From the NCBI GenBank assembly GCA_014237395.1, contig JABZFP010000006.1, forward strand, positions 1 to 64,000: a stretch of 64,000 nt of DNA, in the 5' to 3' direction. Origin of the DNA: Desulfobacteraceae bacterium. GTDB lineage: Bacteria; Desulfobacterota; Desulfobacteria; Desulfobacterales; UBA5852. Under the pieces are notes generated by a model that saw only the letters and a list, made by a program, of their open reading frames with translations, ran no database searches and had not been told where the DNA came from. Positions within the stretch are counted from its first letter, which is position 1; every line of letters begins with the position of its first letter. Below, in pieces: positions 63,857 to 64,000 of the stretch. The translations under genes were made by a program, and so were the position numbers.

Positions 63857-64000
63857 GAACAGGGCGTCCACAAACTGCCTGGGATCAAAATCCTGAAGGT
63901 CGTCGATTTGTTCTCCGACACCCACATATTTCAGCGGAATATTAAGGGTACTGCAGATACTAACGACAATGCCGCCTTTGGCCGTCCCGTCCAGTTTGGT
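63854..64000 (-). CDS. ftsY: Signal recognition particle receptor FtsY, C-terminal 48 residues (partial)
   Basis: The minus-strand frame entering from the right edge reads [20 protein letters not shown], then [20 protein letters not shown] and FVDALF followed by a stop. This is the end of the SRP-GTPase G domain: [10 protein letters not shown] (G4 motif) and GVGEQIDDL. The catalytic remainder is beyond the window. FtsY docks ribosome-SRP complexes at the membrane. Confidence 0.94.
   Translation of the reverse strand, partial: TKLDGTAKGGIVVSICSTLNIPLKYVGVGEQIDDLQDFDPRQFVDALF

Noticed and set aside
63763..63945. 60-residue open frame on the plus strand
   Set aside because: Half of it is antisense to the clearly recognisable end of ftsY and the rest is the dyad-rich repeat.

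Overview
The window looks like a chromosomal piece of an anaerobic Desulfobacterota bacterium, most likely Desulfobacterales. This placement is inferred from gene content and protein style, not from a marker phylogeny: class II superoxide reductase, a GMP-kinase-like/recO/glyQS and mfd/surA/rodZ housekeeping block, many NtrC-type and hybrid histidine-kinase systems, and strong GGAGG ribosome sites. No prophage, insertion sequence, CRISPR array or conjugation gene was seen.

Layout. 1-120: the 3' end of a 5S rRNA gene and the rRNA operon terminator. 0.1-6.4 kb: a hybrid histidine kinase, then a membrane histidine kinase with its sigma-54 response regulator. 6.4-8.4 kb: a GH13 family-18 sugar phosphorylase (probably glucosylglycerate phosphorylase) convergent with ihfA. 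8.5-46.3 kb: a long accessory stress and osmoadaptation island of small, mostly single-purpose genes. 46.6-63.5 kb: conserved housekeeping genes (tRNA-Thr, mfd, two SurA-type chaperones, rodZ, mgtE, recO, a GHMP kinase, glyQ, glyS, a nucleoside phosphorylase, ligA, acylphosphatase, HU). 63.85 kb to the end: the last 48 codons of ftsY.

The stress island combines: osmotic control (MscS channel, MgtC, MarC, a TrkA-C membrane protein, and the complete three-gene N-acetylglutaminylglutamine amide operon); oxidative and redox defence (superoxide reductase, OsmC, aldo/keto reductase, short-chain and aldehyde dehydrogenases, dodecin); membrane lipid work (phospholipase D fused to a VTT domain, EEP hydrolase, UbiB kinase); and regulators (an RpoH-type sigma factor, a NarL-type regulator convergent with its probable kinase, and a receiver protein lacking the phospho-acceptor Asp). 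Paralogous families recur across it: two double PRC-barrel genes about 19 kb apart and three related coiled-coil genes. Several intergenic regions carry sigma-32-like promoters, three of which share an unusually conserved element (GGTCWTYGCCCYATT), so an RpoH-type or related stress sigma may control the island as a regulon.

Most notable observations: a probable AUC start codon in one PRC-barrel gene, supported by domain integrity, a ribosome site and exact alignment with its paralogue; the shared promoter element; an Asp-to-Glu pseudo-receiver in an operon with coiled-coil miniproteins and a PLD-VTT fusion; a 70-residue stub of a Kef-type antiporter; and an orphan terminator suggesting a small RNA.
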